Positions 17,811 to 27,580 are shown, numbered from the stretch's first letter. The stretch: DNA of 64,000 bases from Limibacter armeniacum (GCF_036880985.1 NZ_JBAJNO010000009.1:3322501-3386500), one strand, 5' to 3'. Numbers and translations are program-made. The notes: generated by a model from the sequence alone, not told the origin.

Positions 17811-18728
17811 ATGATTCTAAAAATAGCGACAAGTCAATTTCCTATCTCAGCTGATATTATAAAAAACAAGGATTATATCCTCAAGCAAATGAGAGAGGCA
17901 TCGCAGGAAGGTTGTGATGTTATACACTTGCCTGAAGGTAGTTTGTCTGGTTATGCAGGGGTTGATTTTGAAAGTTTTAAAGACTTTGATTGGGCTACAT
18001 TACTTCAGTCAACAAAGGAAATTATGGCTGAAGCAAAGTCACTTGCCTTATGGGTGATTTTGGGATCTTCCCATAGACTTTCAGGTAACAACAAGCCGCA
18101 CAATAGTCTTTATATAATCAATGATCGGGGAGATATTGAGGACAGATATGATAAGCTATTTTGTGCAGGTGATGATACGGGAACTGTTGGTGACCTTGCT
18201 CATTATTCTTCAGGAAATCATTTTACTACCTTTGAAATTAAGGGTGTAAAGTGTGGCGTATTGATTTGCCATGATTACAGGTACCCCGAACTCTACAGGG
18301 AGCTTAAAAAACGACATGTAGAGGTTGTATTCCATTCCTACCATGCAGGTAATATGGATAGCGAACGTCAACGGTTTATGGAATCTCAAATAGGAGAGGC
18401 GTATTTTCATTTGAATCCAGGGCGGACATATCCAGAAATTACAATGCCAGCAACCATGATTTCATATGCAGCTAATAATTATGTTTGGATAAGCTGTAGC
18501 AATACTTCTGCTCAAGAAAGTTGTTGGGGCAGTTTTATAGTGAGGGCAGATGGAGTGATTGTGGGTAGACAGGAAAAGAATTGTGAAGGAATCTTGTTGA
18601 CAGAATTTGATACACAACAATCTTATTACGATTCAACACAGTTTTGGCGGGAGAGAGCCATCAATGGAAATTACTTCAGTGGAGAAAAAATTGATGATGA
18701 GAGATCCTCTCAGCGCCATTTACTTTGA
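17811..18728 (+). CDS. Carbon-nitrogen hydrolase (nitrilase superfamily)
   Basis: The protein is 305 aa with the Glu-Lys-Cys catalytic triad: Glu42 in HLPEGSLSGY, Lys115 in RYDKLF and Cys153 in GVLICHDYRYPE. Family members cleave amides, nitriles or carbamoyl groups in the cytoplasm; the C-(H)-D-(Y/W)-R-(Y/F)-P-E context is that of amidases. The substrate is not predictable from sequence. It is the first of four closely spaced genes (gaps of 60, 13 and 16 bp), followed by two acetyltransferases and a kinase-like protein, which suggests an operon of small-molecule modifying enzymes. Confidence 0.9.
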   Translation: MILKIATSQFPISADIIKNKDYILKQMREASQEGCDVIHLPEGSLSGYAGVDFESFKDFDWATLLQSTKEIMAEAKSLALWVILGSSHRLSGNNKPHNSLYIINDRGDIEDRYDKLFCAGDDTGTVGDLAHYSSGNHFTTFEIKGVKCGVLICHDYRYPELYRELKKRHVEVVFHSYHAGNMDSERQRFMESQIGEAYFHLNPGRTYPEITMPATMISYAANNYVWISCSNTSAQESCWGSFIVRADGVIVGRQEKNCEGILLTEFDTQQSYYDSTQFWRERAINGNYFSGEKIDDERSSQRHLL

Positions 18729-18788
18729 TAGCATTGAGATCATTGAAAGAGACTTATTAAACTAGCACAACGTATTACCAGCACAAAA

Positions 18789-19313
18789 ATGAGTATCACA
18801 GTACAGACTGAAAGGCTTCAGCTTTGCGAAGCAACATTGGAGGATGGGAGATTCTTTTATGAATTGCTCAATACACCAAGTTGGATTGAATTTATTGGTG
18901 ATAGGGGAATTCGGACATTGGAGGATGCTGAAAGTTATATCCAGCAATCATTGATCAGTAGCTATCTGGAGAATGGTTTTGGCCTTTACAAGATGGTACT
19001 GAGAGAGAAAAACCAGCCAATTGGATTGTGTGGTTTGGTAAAGCGCTCTGACTTAAAAAAGCCAGATATTGGCTTTGCCATTTTACCTGAATATGAAGGA
19101 AAAGGACTTGTCTTTGAAGCAGCCGTAGCAGTGTTGGAGTATGCACGTCAAGTGTTGGGGCAGGATGAGGTTTGGGCTATCACGACCGAAGAAAACCTGA
19201 AGTCACGAAGACTGATAGAACGTATCGGGCTTGGGTATGTCAAGCATGTACAGTTTGATGCTGACCAGCAACAATTTCTCCTTTACTCTAACAAAGTAGT
19301 CACCCAAAATTGA
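18789..19313 (+). CDS. GNAT family N-acetyltransferase (RimJ/RimL type)
   Basis: The protein is 174 aa. It begins TVQTERLQLCEATLEDGRFFYELLNTPSW, the typical opening of the RimJ/RimL-like acetyltransferase_3 family, then LCGLVKR, IGFAILPEYEGKGLVFEAAVAVLEYA (acetyl-CoA pyrophosphate loop with Glu-Gly-Lys-Gly) and TTEENLKSRRLIERIGL. It transfers an acetyl group to an amine, often a protein N-terminus or a small molecule. The substrate is unknown. Middle gene of the 17811-20353 run. Confidence 0.9.
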   Translation: MSITVQTERLQLCEATLEDGRFFYELLNTPSWIEFIGDRGIRTLEDAESYIQQSLISSYLENGFGLYKMVLREKNQPIGLCGLVKRSDLKKPDIGFAILPEYEGKGLVFEAAVAVLEYARQVLGQDEVWAITTEENLKSRRLIERIGLGYVKHVQFDADQQQFLLYSNKVVTQN

Positions 19314-19326
19314 AGTATTTGATATT

Positions 19327-19854
19327 ATGGAAATCATCAATATATCAATCAGGAAAGTTGGCAGCAATGAAGTTGAGTTTTTGCAGGAACTGGGTAGAAG
19401 GACATTTCTGGAAACTTTTGGCGACAGCAATACTAATGAGGATATGGAAGACTACTTATCAGAGAGTTTTGACTATCATAAGCTGAAGGCTGAAGTAGTG
19501 CATCCATTGTCTGATTTCTATTTTGCTGAGGTAAATGGAAATGTAGTTGGTTACCTGAAACTGAACTTGGGAGAGGCTCAAACTGAATCAGAATTGCAAA
19601 ATGCTTGTGAAATTGAGCGGATTTATGTGCTGTCAGAGTATTTAGGGAAAAAAGTTGGACAACAGCTTTTTGAGAAAGCGGTCGCAATTGCCAAGTCTAC
19701 AAATGTAGAGTGGTTATGGCTAGGTGTTTGGGAACATAACCAGAGAGCTATCCGGTTTTATGAAAAGAATGGGATGGAAGTTTTTGGTCAGCATGTTTTT
19801 AAGCTAGGAGAAGATGAACAGACTGACTTGTTGATGAGGTTGGCTTTATATTAA
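19327..19854 (+). CDS. GNAT family N-acetyltransferase
   Basis: The protein is 175 aa. It has the GNAT core motif IERIYVLSEYLGKKVGQQLFEKAVAIA (acetyl-CoA binding) and the following LWLGVWEHNQRAIRFYEKNGMEVFGQH, which is typical of PhnO/PaiA-like acetyltransferases. It starts 13 bp after the preceding acetyltransferase, so cotranscription is likely. The two GNATs are from different subfamilies and are not a recent duplication. Confidence 0.9.
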   Translation: MEIINISIRKVGSNEVEFLQELGRRTFLETFGDSNTNEDMEDYLSESFDYHKLKAEVVHPLSDFYFAEVNGNVVGYLKLNLGEAQTESELQNACEIERIYVLSEYLGKKVGQQLFEKAVAIAKSTNVEWLWLGVWEHNQRAIRFYEKNGMEVFGQHVFKLGEDEQTDLLMRLALY

Positions 19855-19870
19855 TCACAAACTTACTTAT

Positions 19871-20353
19871 ATGAGAATTATTCTGCTTGGTAATTCGGGG
19901 AGTGGAAAAACATCAATGGCTCGCCAAATAGTCAACAATCAAAATATTCCAATACTCTCGTTGGATGAGGTAGCTTGGAATGCAGGGCCTGCTCGAAAGC
20001 CGATTGAAGAGAGTACCAAATTGCTACAGGATTTTATTGATGCCCATGAGCATTGGGTAATTGAGGGGTGTTATGGAGATCTTGTTGAAGCTATTTTACC
20101 CTTTTGCTCTGAATTAAGGTTTCTGAATCCAGGCATAGAAACGTGTGTAAAACATTGTCAACTCAGACCTTGGGAACCTGATAAGTTTGATTCGGAAAAG
20201 GAACAACGCGCAACGTTGGATTACTTGATTAGTTGGGTGAAAATGTATGAAGAAAGGGATGATGAATATGGGTTGAAAAAACATCGAAAAGTGTTTGATT
20301 CTTTCAATGGGGTGAAGAAAGAGTACCTTTCCGTTTCAGAGTACAACCATTAG
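19871..20353 (+). CDS. P-loop NTPase, adenylate kinase/shikimate kinase-like
   Basis: The protein is 160 aa. The Walker A motif GNSGSGKTSMA is at residues 7-17, and a following SLDEVAWN supplies an acidic residue where small kinases bind substrate or metal. The rest (EGCYGDLVEAILPFCSELRFLN, then RPWEPDKF) resembles the FlaR/topology-modulation-like group of small kinases, whose substrates are unknown. It ends the four-gene run; the next gene on the plus strand is more than 4 kb away. Confidence 0.75.
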   Translation: MRIILLGNSGSGKTSMARQIVNNQNIPILSLDEVAWNAGPARKPIEESTKLLQDFIDAHEHWVIEGCYGDLVEAILPFCSELRFLNPGIETCVKHCQLRPWEPDKFDSEKEQRATLDYLISWVKMYEERDDEYGLKKHRKVFDSFNGVKKEYLSVSEYNH

Positions 20354-20366
20354 TTTGAGTAGGGAC

Positions 20367-20443
20367 AAAAAAAAGTTGTGGAAAAATCCATTTATCTAAC
20401 TTTAACCACTACGGTCAACTTTAAATTTGGTTCTCCCACAACT
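20367..20443 (-). terminator. Possible distal terminator, minus strand
   Basis: On the minus strand AGTTGTGG (20443-20436) can pair with CCACAACT (20381-20374), directly followed by eight T. The 54-nt loop is long. It may be a backup terminator for hflC or the end of a small RNA. Confidence 0.35.
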
Positions 20444-20623
20444 ACTTACTACTCTTCTACTTCTATTTTGATTTTAGCTTCGTTAGAAACTATTCTCACG
20501 GACTCTTAGGTCCAATTTTATATTAAAGTGAGTAGTAAAGCTTCTTTAATATCTTTTATAATACTAAAACATGGTGGTTAATAGAATTGTTCCTTTGCAG
20601 TGAAAATTTTCAAATATTTTTCA

Positions 20624-20657
20624 AGAATGCTGTTTATATCGCTAAAAACAGCATTCT
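20624..20657 (-). terminator. Hairpin just after hflC
   Basis: Stem AGAATGCTGTTT / AAACAGCATTCT, 13 bp after the hflC stop. The minus-strand tail lacks a good T run, so termination may be partial. Confidence 0.5.
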
Positions 20658-20669
20658 GAGTGTATATTT

Positions 20670-21614
20670 TTATTTCATGTCTTTTAAGAATCTATAAAGC
20701 TCACTGTCAGTAGAAAGAATTACAGACGTTTCCTTATTGAAGGTATTCTGAAAAGTTTCCATTGACTTCAGGAAGCCATAAAACTCCCTTGAGCTATTGG
20801 TCTGGTCGTAAGCACGAGCATAAATGGCAGCCGCTTCCGCATCAGCCTCGCCTTTGATTCCCTCAGCTTTTCTGAAAGCGTCAGATTGAATTATCTTGAG
20901 CTTTTTCTCCTTTTCACCATTGATACGGGAAGCCTCACCTTGTCCTTCAGAACGGAACTTGTCAGCAATTCGGAATCGCTCACTTTTCATTCTTTCATAC
21001 ACTTGTGTTCTAACTTCCTCTACATAGTTGATACGCTTGAAGCGAAAGTCAAGGATCGCAATTCCCAAGTCTTCGGCTTGTTTATTTGCCGACTGTTGTA
21101 TCATTTGCTGAATCTTGTCTCGACCGACATTAATGACACTAAGTGAATCACCAATCAGCTCACTGATTACGTCTGACTCTACAGGCTGGCGATTGCTGCT
21201 ACGGACAGTTTCTTCCAAAAGGTGATTGGCTATAAAGTTTCGGGTTTCCCCATCTAGTATATCATCTAGGCGAGATTGTGCGCCGCGCTCATTGGTTAAT
21301 CGTTTGAAAAACTGTAGTGGGTCAGTAATCTGCCAACGTGCATAAGTATCAACAAAAATGAATTTCTTGTCTTTGGTTGGGATTTGGTTAGGATCTCCAT
21401 CCCACTCCAGATAGCGTTTATCAAAGTAATTAGCTTTCTGTATAAAAGGGACTTTAAACTGTATACCAGGTTTTGTTACGGCTTCGCCTACAGGTTTACC
21501 AAATTGCGTTACCACCACCTGTTCAGTCTCATCTACAACATAAACAGTTTGGAAGAATACAATCAGTACCATTCCAGCCAGAATCAGTGTTCCAATTATT
21601 CCTATATGTTTCAT
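20670..21614 (-). CDS. hflC: Protease modulator HflC (SPFH/band 7 protein)
   Basis: The protein is 314 aa. One N-terminal transmembrane segment (about residues 4-24) is followed by FFQTVYVVDETEQVVVTQFGKPV and a band 7 domain, then a long coiled-coil region with EGEASRINGEKEKKLKIIQSD. In other bacteria HflC pairs with HflK in a cage around the FtsH protease in the inner membrane. Its start codon overlaps the hflK stop by 4 bp (21611-21614), indicating translational coupling. Confidence 0.95.
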   Translation of the reverse strand: MKHIGIIGTLILAGMVLIVFFQTVYVVDETEQVVVTQFGKPVGEAVTKPGIQFKVPFIQKANYFDKRYLEWDGDPNQIPTKDKKFIFVDTYARWQITDPLQFFKRLTNERGAQSRLDDILDGETRNFIANHLLEETVRSSNRQPVESDVISELIGDSLSVINVGRDKIQQMIQQSANKQAEDLGIAILDFRFKRINYVEEVRTQVYERMKSERFRIADKFRSEGQGEASRINGEKEKKLKIIQSDAFRKAEGIKGEADAEAAAIYARAYDQTNSSREFYGFLKSMETFQNTFNKETSVILSTDSELYRFLKDMK

Positions 21615-22594
21615 TTTTCCTGTTTTTCGTTTTGAAGTTGCATTTGAAGTAATGGCAGTACATTGCTCCCTTTTTCATCTGTAATGATTTTTGACCCAAG
21701 TTTTGGTAAAACATCACTCATTGTTTCGAGGTAAATCCTACGCTTGGTTACCTGAGGAGCTTTCGCATACTCTTTATAGAGTGCATTGAATCTGGCAACT
21801 TCTCCTTTGGCTGTATTGACACGCTCTGTTGCATAACCTTCAGCTTTTTGAATCGTCTCCTGTGCTTGACCTCTTGCTTTAGGAATAACTTTGTTGTATT
21901 CAGATTTAGCTTGGTTGATGAGTGTCGCTTTTTCCTGTTGGGCTTCGTTTACAGCATTGAATGCGGCTTTTACAGGCTCAGGAGGGTTTACGTCCTGTAG
22001 CACTACTTGTTCAATCTTGATACCGAGCGAGTATTCTCGACATAGTGACTGAACCAGTTCTTCTAGCTTGCTGGCAATCTCAGTCCTACCAACTGTCAAT
22101 ACCTCGTTGACGGTACGGTCCCCAACGATTTGTCTCATGGCTGACTCTGAAATATCTCGAAGCGTAGTTTCCGGATTTCTTACTTTGAATAAATAGTTGT
22201 AAGGATCTTCTATACGGTACTGTACAACCCATTCTACATCTGCAAGGTTTAGGTCGCCAGTGAGCATTAAGGATTCGTCACGAGCCTGATCACTTTCTCT
22301 AAATTCAGACCTAACATCCGCTCTTACAGTACGGAAACCAAACTCTTGTTTCTGCTGGCGTTCTACAGGAACTTTGTAAACTTCTTCTATGAAGGGCATC
22401 TTAAAGTTAAGACCTGATGGAACGGTTTTCTTGAACTCTCCAAACCGGGTAATAACCCCCACTTCTTCAGGTCCGATCTGAAAGGTACTGCTGGCAATCG
22501 CTATTAGTATTGCAACACCCAGTAAAATACTCCCAATCGTTTTTTTGGGGACTTTGGCGTATTGGGATAAGTCATTAAATGGATCTTTTTTCAT
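21611..22594 (-). CDS. hflK: FtsH protease regulator HflK (SPFH/band 7 protein)
   Basis: The protein is 327 aa. A short cytoplasmic N-terminus (KKDPFNDLSQYAKVPKK) is followed by a transmembrane segment near residues 22-40, then QIGPEEVGVITRFGEF, the band 7 domain (to about residue 230) and a coiled coil with QAQETIQKAEGYATERVN. HflK and HflC form the membrane-bound complex that controls FtsH. It lacks the long Gly-rich N-terminus of the E. coli protein. It lies first in a two-gene unit with hflC; hypX upstream is separated by a terminator. Confidence 0.95.
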   Translation of the reverse strand: MKKDPFNDLSQYAKVPKKTIGSILLGVAILIAIASSTFQIGPEEVGVITRFGEFKKTVPSGLNFKMPFIEEVYKVPVERQQKQEFGFRTVRADVRSEFRESDQARDESLMLTGDLNLADVEWVVQYRIEDPYNYLFKVRNPETTLRDISESAMRQIVGDRTVNEVLTVGRTEIASKLEELVQSLCREYSLGIKIEQVVLQDVNPPEPVKAAFNAVNEAQQEKATLINQAKSEYNKVIPKARGQAQETIQKAEGYATERVNTAKGEVARFNALYKEYAKAPQVTKRRIYLETMSDVLPKLGSKIITDEKGSNVLPLLQMQLQNEKQEK

Positions 22595-22749
22595 TTTGTG
22601 TTTGAGTAGTAAGTAATCGTGAGTTTATAAAGTTAGCTTTTATTGCTTCAGCTATTGGCATTAGTTAATGTTTAGTAGCCAAAGGGCTATATTGGTTATT
22701 CGAATTTCAGCATAAAAAGTTGTACTTAATAAGTGGTGAACATATAAAT

Positions 22750-22782
22750 AAAAAAAGCTGTACCCTTGCAGGTACAGCTTTA
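22750..22782 (-). terminator. Intrinsic terminator after hypX
   Basis: On the minus strand, AAAGCTGTACC / GGTACAGCTTT followed by a run of T, just after the hypX stop. Confidence 0.88.
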
Positions 22783-22788
22783 TCAGGT

Positions 22789-24480
22789 TTAAATATTGTA
22801 TTCAGGAGTGTGTGTCGGATGCGAAACACCACAGCTGATTTTGTGAACAAATTGATGTCGGAGAGTGTGATATATGGATTCGGGATCAAAGAAGTTTTGA
22901 TACATCCTTTCAAGTTCTTTCTTTCGGTATTCTGCTAGTGGTTTTTGTTTTTCGTCAGCTTTCCGTTGGTGATGTTTTATTCTGATTAGCTCTAACCATA
23001 TATTGTTGGCAGTCATGGATATTGCCCTATTTTTTGTTTCTGATACAAATGAATTGATATCCTTACCAAAAGTATCATTAATAAGGTTTAGTTGTCTGGC
23101 ATCAAAAGCGCTGATAGGCTCACAGCTTTGTATAATATGTTCTGCTATAATAGGTCCGACTCTTTTGGGTAAAAGGTATGTCCAATATTCGGAGCCAAAA
23201 AGTCCCATCTTCTTATAGTGAGGATTAAGTACAACTCCTTCACGGGCAAATACATAATCAGCAGCTAAAGCCAAAATAGCACCTCCTGCTCCAGCATTGC
23301 CTTGCATCGCTGATATGGTGATCTGTTTATCAGTTATAATTACTTCTCTCACCAAGTCGTTCATGGCATTGATATTAGCCCATGACTCTTCAGCAGGGCT
23401 TAATGCATTTTCGATAAGGTTCAAGTGAATTCCGTTAGACCATATATCCGCATCACCCATTAAGACAACGACCTTTACAGGTAATTGCTTGACAAACTTT
23501 AAAGCTTGAATAAGGCGTCTACACTGGTCGGTACCCATTGCCCCATTATAAAAGTCGAAGTGCAGATAGGCAATATTTCCTTCTTTTGTTATTTTGATTT
23601 CCTTAAATGTGGGGCGTTGCTGGTAGGTTTCAGTTAGTGAGAGCATTGCGTGGGGAATATGTGTACTTTTATTCCCTATCGCAACAGTGGCAGGTAGTTT
23701 AAAGCCTCCTGATTTTTTCTTAAGATGACTGATCCATATGGCGCCATCTTTAGTTCCAATACAGATAGCACCATGTCTTTGTGCCAAAATTTCTTTTGGC
23801 TTGCCTTTTAGTTTCCCTTCGAGATGTGCTCCAAACAAGAAATATTCTTCTCCCAAAATATTATCTAACACTCCAGGGTTGCTATCTCCGGCTTTTATTT
23901 TTCTGATAATGTCAGCTGATGGAGCGAGCCAATCAATCTTACGGTCTTTGCGCTTGATGGCAGGGTGTAGTTCACCCTTTACATCGGGTTTGGCGTAGTC
24001 TAATGGTTCTCCTTGATAGGAAGGGTTGGTAATGAATTTTTCAATGGCTTCTGCTACGCACTCAGTGGCAGCTTGTGCGACTTCATGACGGTAAAGGTTA
24101 CTTTTTGAGACATCCCGCATAGGAAATGTGCGACTAGCCCAAATATTACCAGCATCCATTTCTTTAGAAGCTTCTACAATAGTGACTCCCCATATTTCTT
24201 CTTGCTTCATAATAGCCCAATCCAGTGAAGAAGGCCCTCGATCACCCTTAATTCCAGGGTGGACAATAAGGCATTTGTATTGGCGGTAAATGTTGGAAGG
24301 GATAACAGACTTCAAGTATGGAGCAACTATCAAGTCAGGGATGTAATCGTTGATTTCCTTTTCAATTTGAGCTTCATTTTGAAAAACCAGTACTTCTACA
24401 TCGTGTTTTTTGCTGCGTAAATCAGACCATACTCGTTGACTTAAGCCATTGAAGGCAGTCACTAGCAATAGGATTTTCAT
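22789..24480 (-). CDS. hypX: HypX/HoxX-type hydrogenase maturation protein (formyltransferase-like plus crotonase domains)
   Basis: The protein is 563 aa, the usual HypX length. Residues 1 to about 180 are a formyltransferase hydrolase-like domain with HPGIKGDRGPSSLDWA (His74, Asp80). About 190-280 is the formyltransferase C-terminal domain. About 300-490 is an enoyl-CoA hydratase fold with QGNAGAGGAILALAADYVFA and LNPHYKKMGLFGSEYW. HypX produces the CO ligand of [NiFe]-hydrogenases from a formyl group under aerobic conditions. No hydrogenase or hyp genes occur in this window, so its target would have to be elsewhere, or the protein has another use. It is flanked by its own terminator and is probably monocistronic. 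Confidence 0.85.
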   Translation of the reverse strand: MKILLLVTAFNGLSQRVWSDLRSKKHDVEVLVFQNEAQIEKEINDYIPDLIVAPYLKSVIPSNIYRQYKCLIVHPGIKGDRGPSSLDWAIMKQEEIWGVTIVEASKEMDAGNIWASRTFPMRDVSKSNLYRHEVAQAATECVAEAIEKFITNPSYQGEPLDYAKPDVKGELHPAIKRKDRKIDWLAPSADIIRKIKAGDSNPGVLDNILGEEYFLFGAHLEGKLKGKPKEILAQRHGAICIGTKDGAIWISHLKKKSGGFKLPATVAIGNKSTHIPHAMLSLTETYQQRPTFKEIKITKEGNIAYLHFDFYNGAMGTDQCRRLIQALKFVKQLPVKVVVLMGDADIWSNGIHLNLIENALSPAEESWANINAMNDLVREVIITDKQITISAMQGNAGAGGAILALAADYVFAREGVVLNPHYKKMGLFGSEYWTYLLPKRVGPIIAEHIIQSCEPISAFDARQLNLINDTFGKDINSFVSETKNRAISMTANNIWLELIRIKHHQRKADEKQKPLAEYRKKELERMYQNFFDPESIYHTLRHQFVHKISCGVSHPTHTPEYNI

Positions 24481-24873
24481 AGGTTAGAACTTGGGTTAAT
24501 AAATTAGGAATCTTGATTTATTAGGTATTGTGTAATGTTATATCGCTAGAAGTAGTAACGTCATATTCACAGGATAGTAAGTGTTAGCTAATGTTTTTTT
24601 AAGGTTAATACTGACTGATGATAGATTAATCCGAATTAAGAATAGAAGAGGAGTGTTAAATCAAATTAACTCAAGACAAAATGTCATTATTTTGATATGT
24701 AATTTGCTGCTAATCTGACATTTAGTCATTATTGAGGTAGTGGATATTTCTGATTTGTGAAGACTTGTCAGTTTCAGTGATATTTTGCTGGGTTGGACAT
24801 GACTTTGTTAATAAACAGTCAGAAATAAAAGGTAATAGAAGTAGGTCATTGACCTACCTAAACATATAGCGTT
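24481..24873. other. Divergent intergenic region between hypX and clpB
   Basis: A/T-rich 393-bp region with the hypX promoter on the minus strand and the clpB promoter on the plus strand. The only organised signal I see is the TGTCA/TGACA motif group in the clpB-proximal half. Confidence 0.5.
24674..24821 (+). promoter_or_regulatory. TGACA/TGTCA motif group upstream of clpB
   Basis: AGACA-AAA-TGTCA at 24674-24686 and TGACA-TTT-AGTCA at 24716-24728 have the same 5-3-5 geometry as TGACA-TTA-TGTCA before dnaK, and are 42 bp apart. A further TGTCA lies at 24766 (42 bp after the 24724 half-site) and an AGTCA at 24817. Probably shared operator sites for a heat-shock regulator. Confidence 0.45.
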
Positions 24874-27510
24874 ATGAACTTTGATAAGTTTACTATTAAG
24901 TCGCAAGAAGTAGTACAGAAAGCAGCTACCATTGCGCAGGGAAATCAGCAACAGGTAATAGAGACTGGTCATTTGTTGAAAGCAATGGTCGGAAATGAAG
25001 AAAACCTGTTCTCATTTCTCTTTAAGAAACTTGGAGTGAATCAGGATACCTTTAAAAGTAGGTTGGATAAAGTTGTAGATGGGTATCCTAAGTCGTCGGG
25101 TCAAAGCCCTTACTTTTCTAATGATGCTGCTAAGGCGGTACAAGCTGCTCAACAGATTATGGCAGATATGAAAGATGAGTATGTGGCGGTGGAGCATTTG
25201 TTAATGGCTATTCTGAAAGGGAATGATCAAGTAGCAAAACTGCTCAAGGATGTTGGTTTTACAGAGGATTATTTAAAGAAAGCGATAGAGGAAGTGAGAG
25301 GAGGAAATAAAGTAACAGATCAGAATGCAGAAGCAAAGTACCGTTCTTTGGAAAGGTATTCTCAAAACTTGACTGAATTGGCAAGGCAAGGTAAACTTGA
25401 CCCTGTAATTGGTCGTGATGAAGAGATTCGCCGTGTATTGCAAATTTTATCACGTCGTACCAAGAATAACCCTATGCTGATTGGTGAACCGGGAGTTGGT
25501 AAGACTGCAATTGCAGAGGGGTTAGCACAACGGATCGTGGCAGGAGATATTCCGGAAAACTTGAAGGACATTACACTTTGTGCCTTGGATATGGGTGCTT
25601 TGGTGGCGGGAGCCAAATACAAAGGTGAGTTTGAGGAAAGGCTGAAGGCAGTTATCAAGGAAGTGGTAGACTCCGCAGGGCAGATAGTACTGTTTATTGA
25701 TGAGATTCATACATTGGTAGGTGCTGGAGCCAGTGGAGAGGGCGCTATGGATGCAGCGAACCTTTTGAAGCCGGCTTTGGCAAGAGGTGAGTTACGTTCA
25801 ATTGGAGCAACTACTCTGAAGGAGTATCAGAAATATATAGAGAAAGACAAGGCGTTGGAACGTCGTTTCCAGACAGTGATGGTAGATGAACCATCTGTTG
25901 AAGACACGATTTCCATATTGCGTGGTATAAAAGAAAAGTACGAAGTGCACCATGGTGTACGGATTAAAGATGATGCAATCATTGCGGCAGCAGAACTTTC
26001 AAGCCGATATATTTCAGATCGTTTTTTGCCTGATAAGGCAATTGACTTGATGGATGAAGCAGCCTCCCGTATGCGTATTCAGATTGACTCGATGCCTGAA
26101 TCCATTGATGAGATTCAGCGTAAAGTGATGCAATTGGAGATTGAGCGTGAGGCCATCAGAAGAGAAAACGATAAGGAAAAAGAGGAGCTTCTTTCAAAGG
26201 AAATAGCAGACCTTAATGAAAAGCTCAATGCGCTGAAAGCTCGTTGGAAGCATGAGAAGGGAATCATTGAACAGGCTCAAAACTTGAAAAAGGACATTGA
26301 CCAGTATCGAGTTGAAATTGACCGAGCAAAACGTGAAGGTAACTTTGGTTTGGTTGCGGAGCTGGAGTATGGTAAGATTCCTCAGTCTGAGCAAAAGTTA
26401 GAAGAGCTTCAAAAAGAAGTCAAAAAGCTGGAAGAGTCTGGTAGTGTTCTATTGAAGCAGGAGGTGACCTCTGAGGATATCGCAGATGTGGTTTCACGCT
26501 GGACGGGTGTTCCGGTGACCAAAATGCTGCAATCTGAGCGAGAGAAACTACTGGATATGGAGACTGGCTTGAGTATGCGAGTGGCTGGTCAAGGAGTCGC
26601 CATTGAAGCCATTGCCGATGCGGTAAGGCGAAGCCGAGCAGGTTTGCAAGACCCTCGTCGTCCGATCGGTTCATTCCTTTTCTTAGGTACAACCGGTGTT
26701 GGTAAGACAGAGCTAGCTAAAGCTTTGGCGGAGTTCCTGTTCAATGATGAACATGCAATGGTACGTATTGATATGTCGGAGTATCAGGAGCGTCATGCGG
26801 TAAGCCGTTTGATTGGAGCACCTCCGGGCTATGTAGGGTATGATGAAGGTGGGCAGCTGACAGAAGCTGTAAGAAGAAAGCCTTATTCAGTGATCTTATT
26901 GGATGAGATAGAGAAAGCGCACCCTGATGTATTTAATATCCTATTGCAGGTGCTAGATGATGGTCGTTTGACTGACAACAAGGGTAGGGTAGCTGACTTT
27001 AAGAATACCATCATCATTATGACGTCCAATATTGGTTCGCAGATGATTATGGAGGATTTTGCTCTAATTAAGGAGAAAAACCCTGACCCGGATGAGAAGC
27101 AGGTATTGCTGGATGCAACGAAGGAGAAAGTGTTTGAGTTATTGAAGCAGTCAGTAAGACCAGAGTTTTTGAACCGTATTGATGAGTTGATCATGTTCAA
27201 GCCACTTGAGTTGGATGAGATGAAGAAAATTGCCAAGATTCAGTTTGAGGATATCCGCAAGCGAATGGCACACAATGGACTTCATCTGGAAGCAACAGAT
27301 AAAGCGCTCAATTATCTGGCAGAGGTAGGTTATGATCCTCAGTTTGGGGCGAGACCACTAAAAAGGGTCATTCAACGATATTTGTTGAACAATCTTTCAA
27401 AGTCAATCCTGAAAGGGGATGTCAGTAATGAAGGTACGGTACTGATAGATGTAGAAGACAATAAAATTGTTTTCAAAAATCAGGGTAGCCCAGACAAGTT
27501 AGAAGCATAA
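24874..27510 (+). CDS. clpB: ATP-dependent chaperone ClpB (Hsp100 disaggregase)
   Basis: The protein is 878 aa, full length. A Clp N-domain (1 to about 145) is followed by NBD1 with Walker A GEPGVGKT and arginine-rich sensor elements, the coiled-coil M domain (about 400-530; [20 protein letters not shown]-type heptads) and NBD2 with Walker A GTTGVGKT and Walker [12 protein letters not shown]. The M domain separates it from ClpA/ClpC. It rescues aggregated proteins with DnaK in the cytoplasm. It starts at ATG 24874 and ends before a bidirectional terminator. Its upstream region shares motifs with dnaK. Confidence 0.99.
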   Translation: MNFDKFTIKSQEVVQKAATIAQGNQQQVIETGHLLKAMVGNEENLFSFLFKKLGVNQDTFKSRLDKVVDGYPKSSGQSPYFSNDAAKAVQAAQQIMADMKDEYVAVEHLLMAILKGNDQVAKLLKDVGFTEDYLKKAIEEVRGGNKVTDQNAEAKYRSLERYSQNLTELARQGKLDPVIGRDEEIRRVLQILSRRTKNNPMLIGEPGVGKTAIAEGLAQRIVAGDIPENLKDITLCALDMGALVAGAKYKGEFEERLKAVIKEVVDSAGQIVLFIDEIHTLVGAGASGEGAMDAANLLKPALARGELRSIGATTLKEYQKYIEKDKALERRFQTVMVDEPSVEDTISILRGIKEKYEVHHGVRIKDDAIIAAAELSSRYISDRFLPDKAIDLMDEAASRMRIQIDSMPESIDEIQRKVMQLEIEREAIRRENDKEKEELLSKEIADLNEKLNALKARWKHEKGIIEQAQNLKKDIDQYRVEIDRAKREGNFGLVAELEYGKIPQSEQKLEELQKEVKKLEESGSVLLKQEVTSEDIADVVSRWTGVPVTKMLQSEREKLLDMETGLSMRVAGQGVAIEAIADAVRRSRAGLQDPRRPIGSFLFLGTTGVGKTELAKALAEFLFNDEHAMVRIDMSEYQERHAVSRLIGAPPGYVGYDEGGQLTEAVRRKPYSVILLDEIEKAHPDVFNILLQVLDDGRLTDNKGRVADFKNTIIIMTSNIGSQMIMEDFALIKEKNPDPDEKQVLLDATKEKVFELLKQSVRPEFLNRIDELIMFKPLELDEMKKIAKIQFEDIRKRMAHNGLHLEATDKALNYLAEVGYDPQFGARPLKRVIQRYLLNNLSKSILKGDVSNEGTVLIDVEDNKIVFKNQGSPDKLEA

Positions 27511-27521
27511 CCTTTTATAAT

Positions 27522-27564
27522 AAAAATAGCCCTTCAGGGAGTTTCCCTGAAGGGCTTTATTTAT
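27522..27564. terminator. Bidirectional intrinsic terminator between clpB and the reductase gene
   Basis: Perfect 13-bp stem AGCCCTTCAGGGA / TCCCTGAAGGGCT with flanking A and T runs between convergent genes. Confidence 0.93.
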
Positions 27565-27580
27565 GTGAATATCTGAAAAA

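Larger units (their letters stand above)
20354..20669. other. Convergent intergenic region with two minus-strand hairpins
   Basis: This 316-bp region holds the hflC terminator-like hairpin (20624-20657) and a second terminator-like element (20367-20443). I see no ORF. Confidence 0.5.

Noticed and set aside
24600-24870. HypX and ClpB as a shared divergent regulon
   Set aside because: The TGTCA motifs lie in the clpB-proximal half and recur at dnaK, so they are more likely heat-shock signals for clpB alone.
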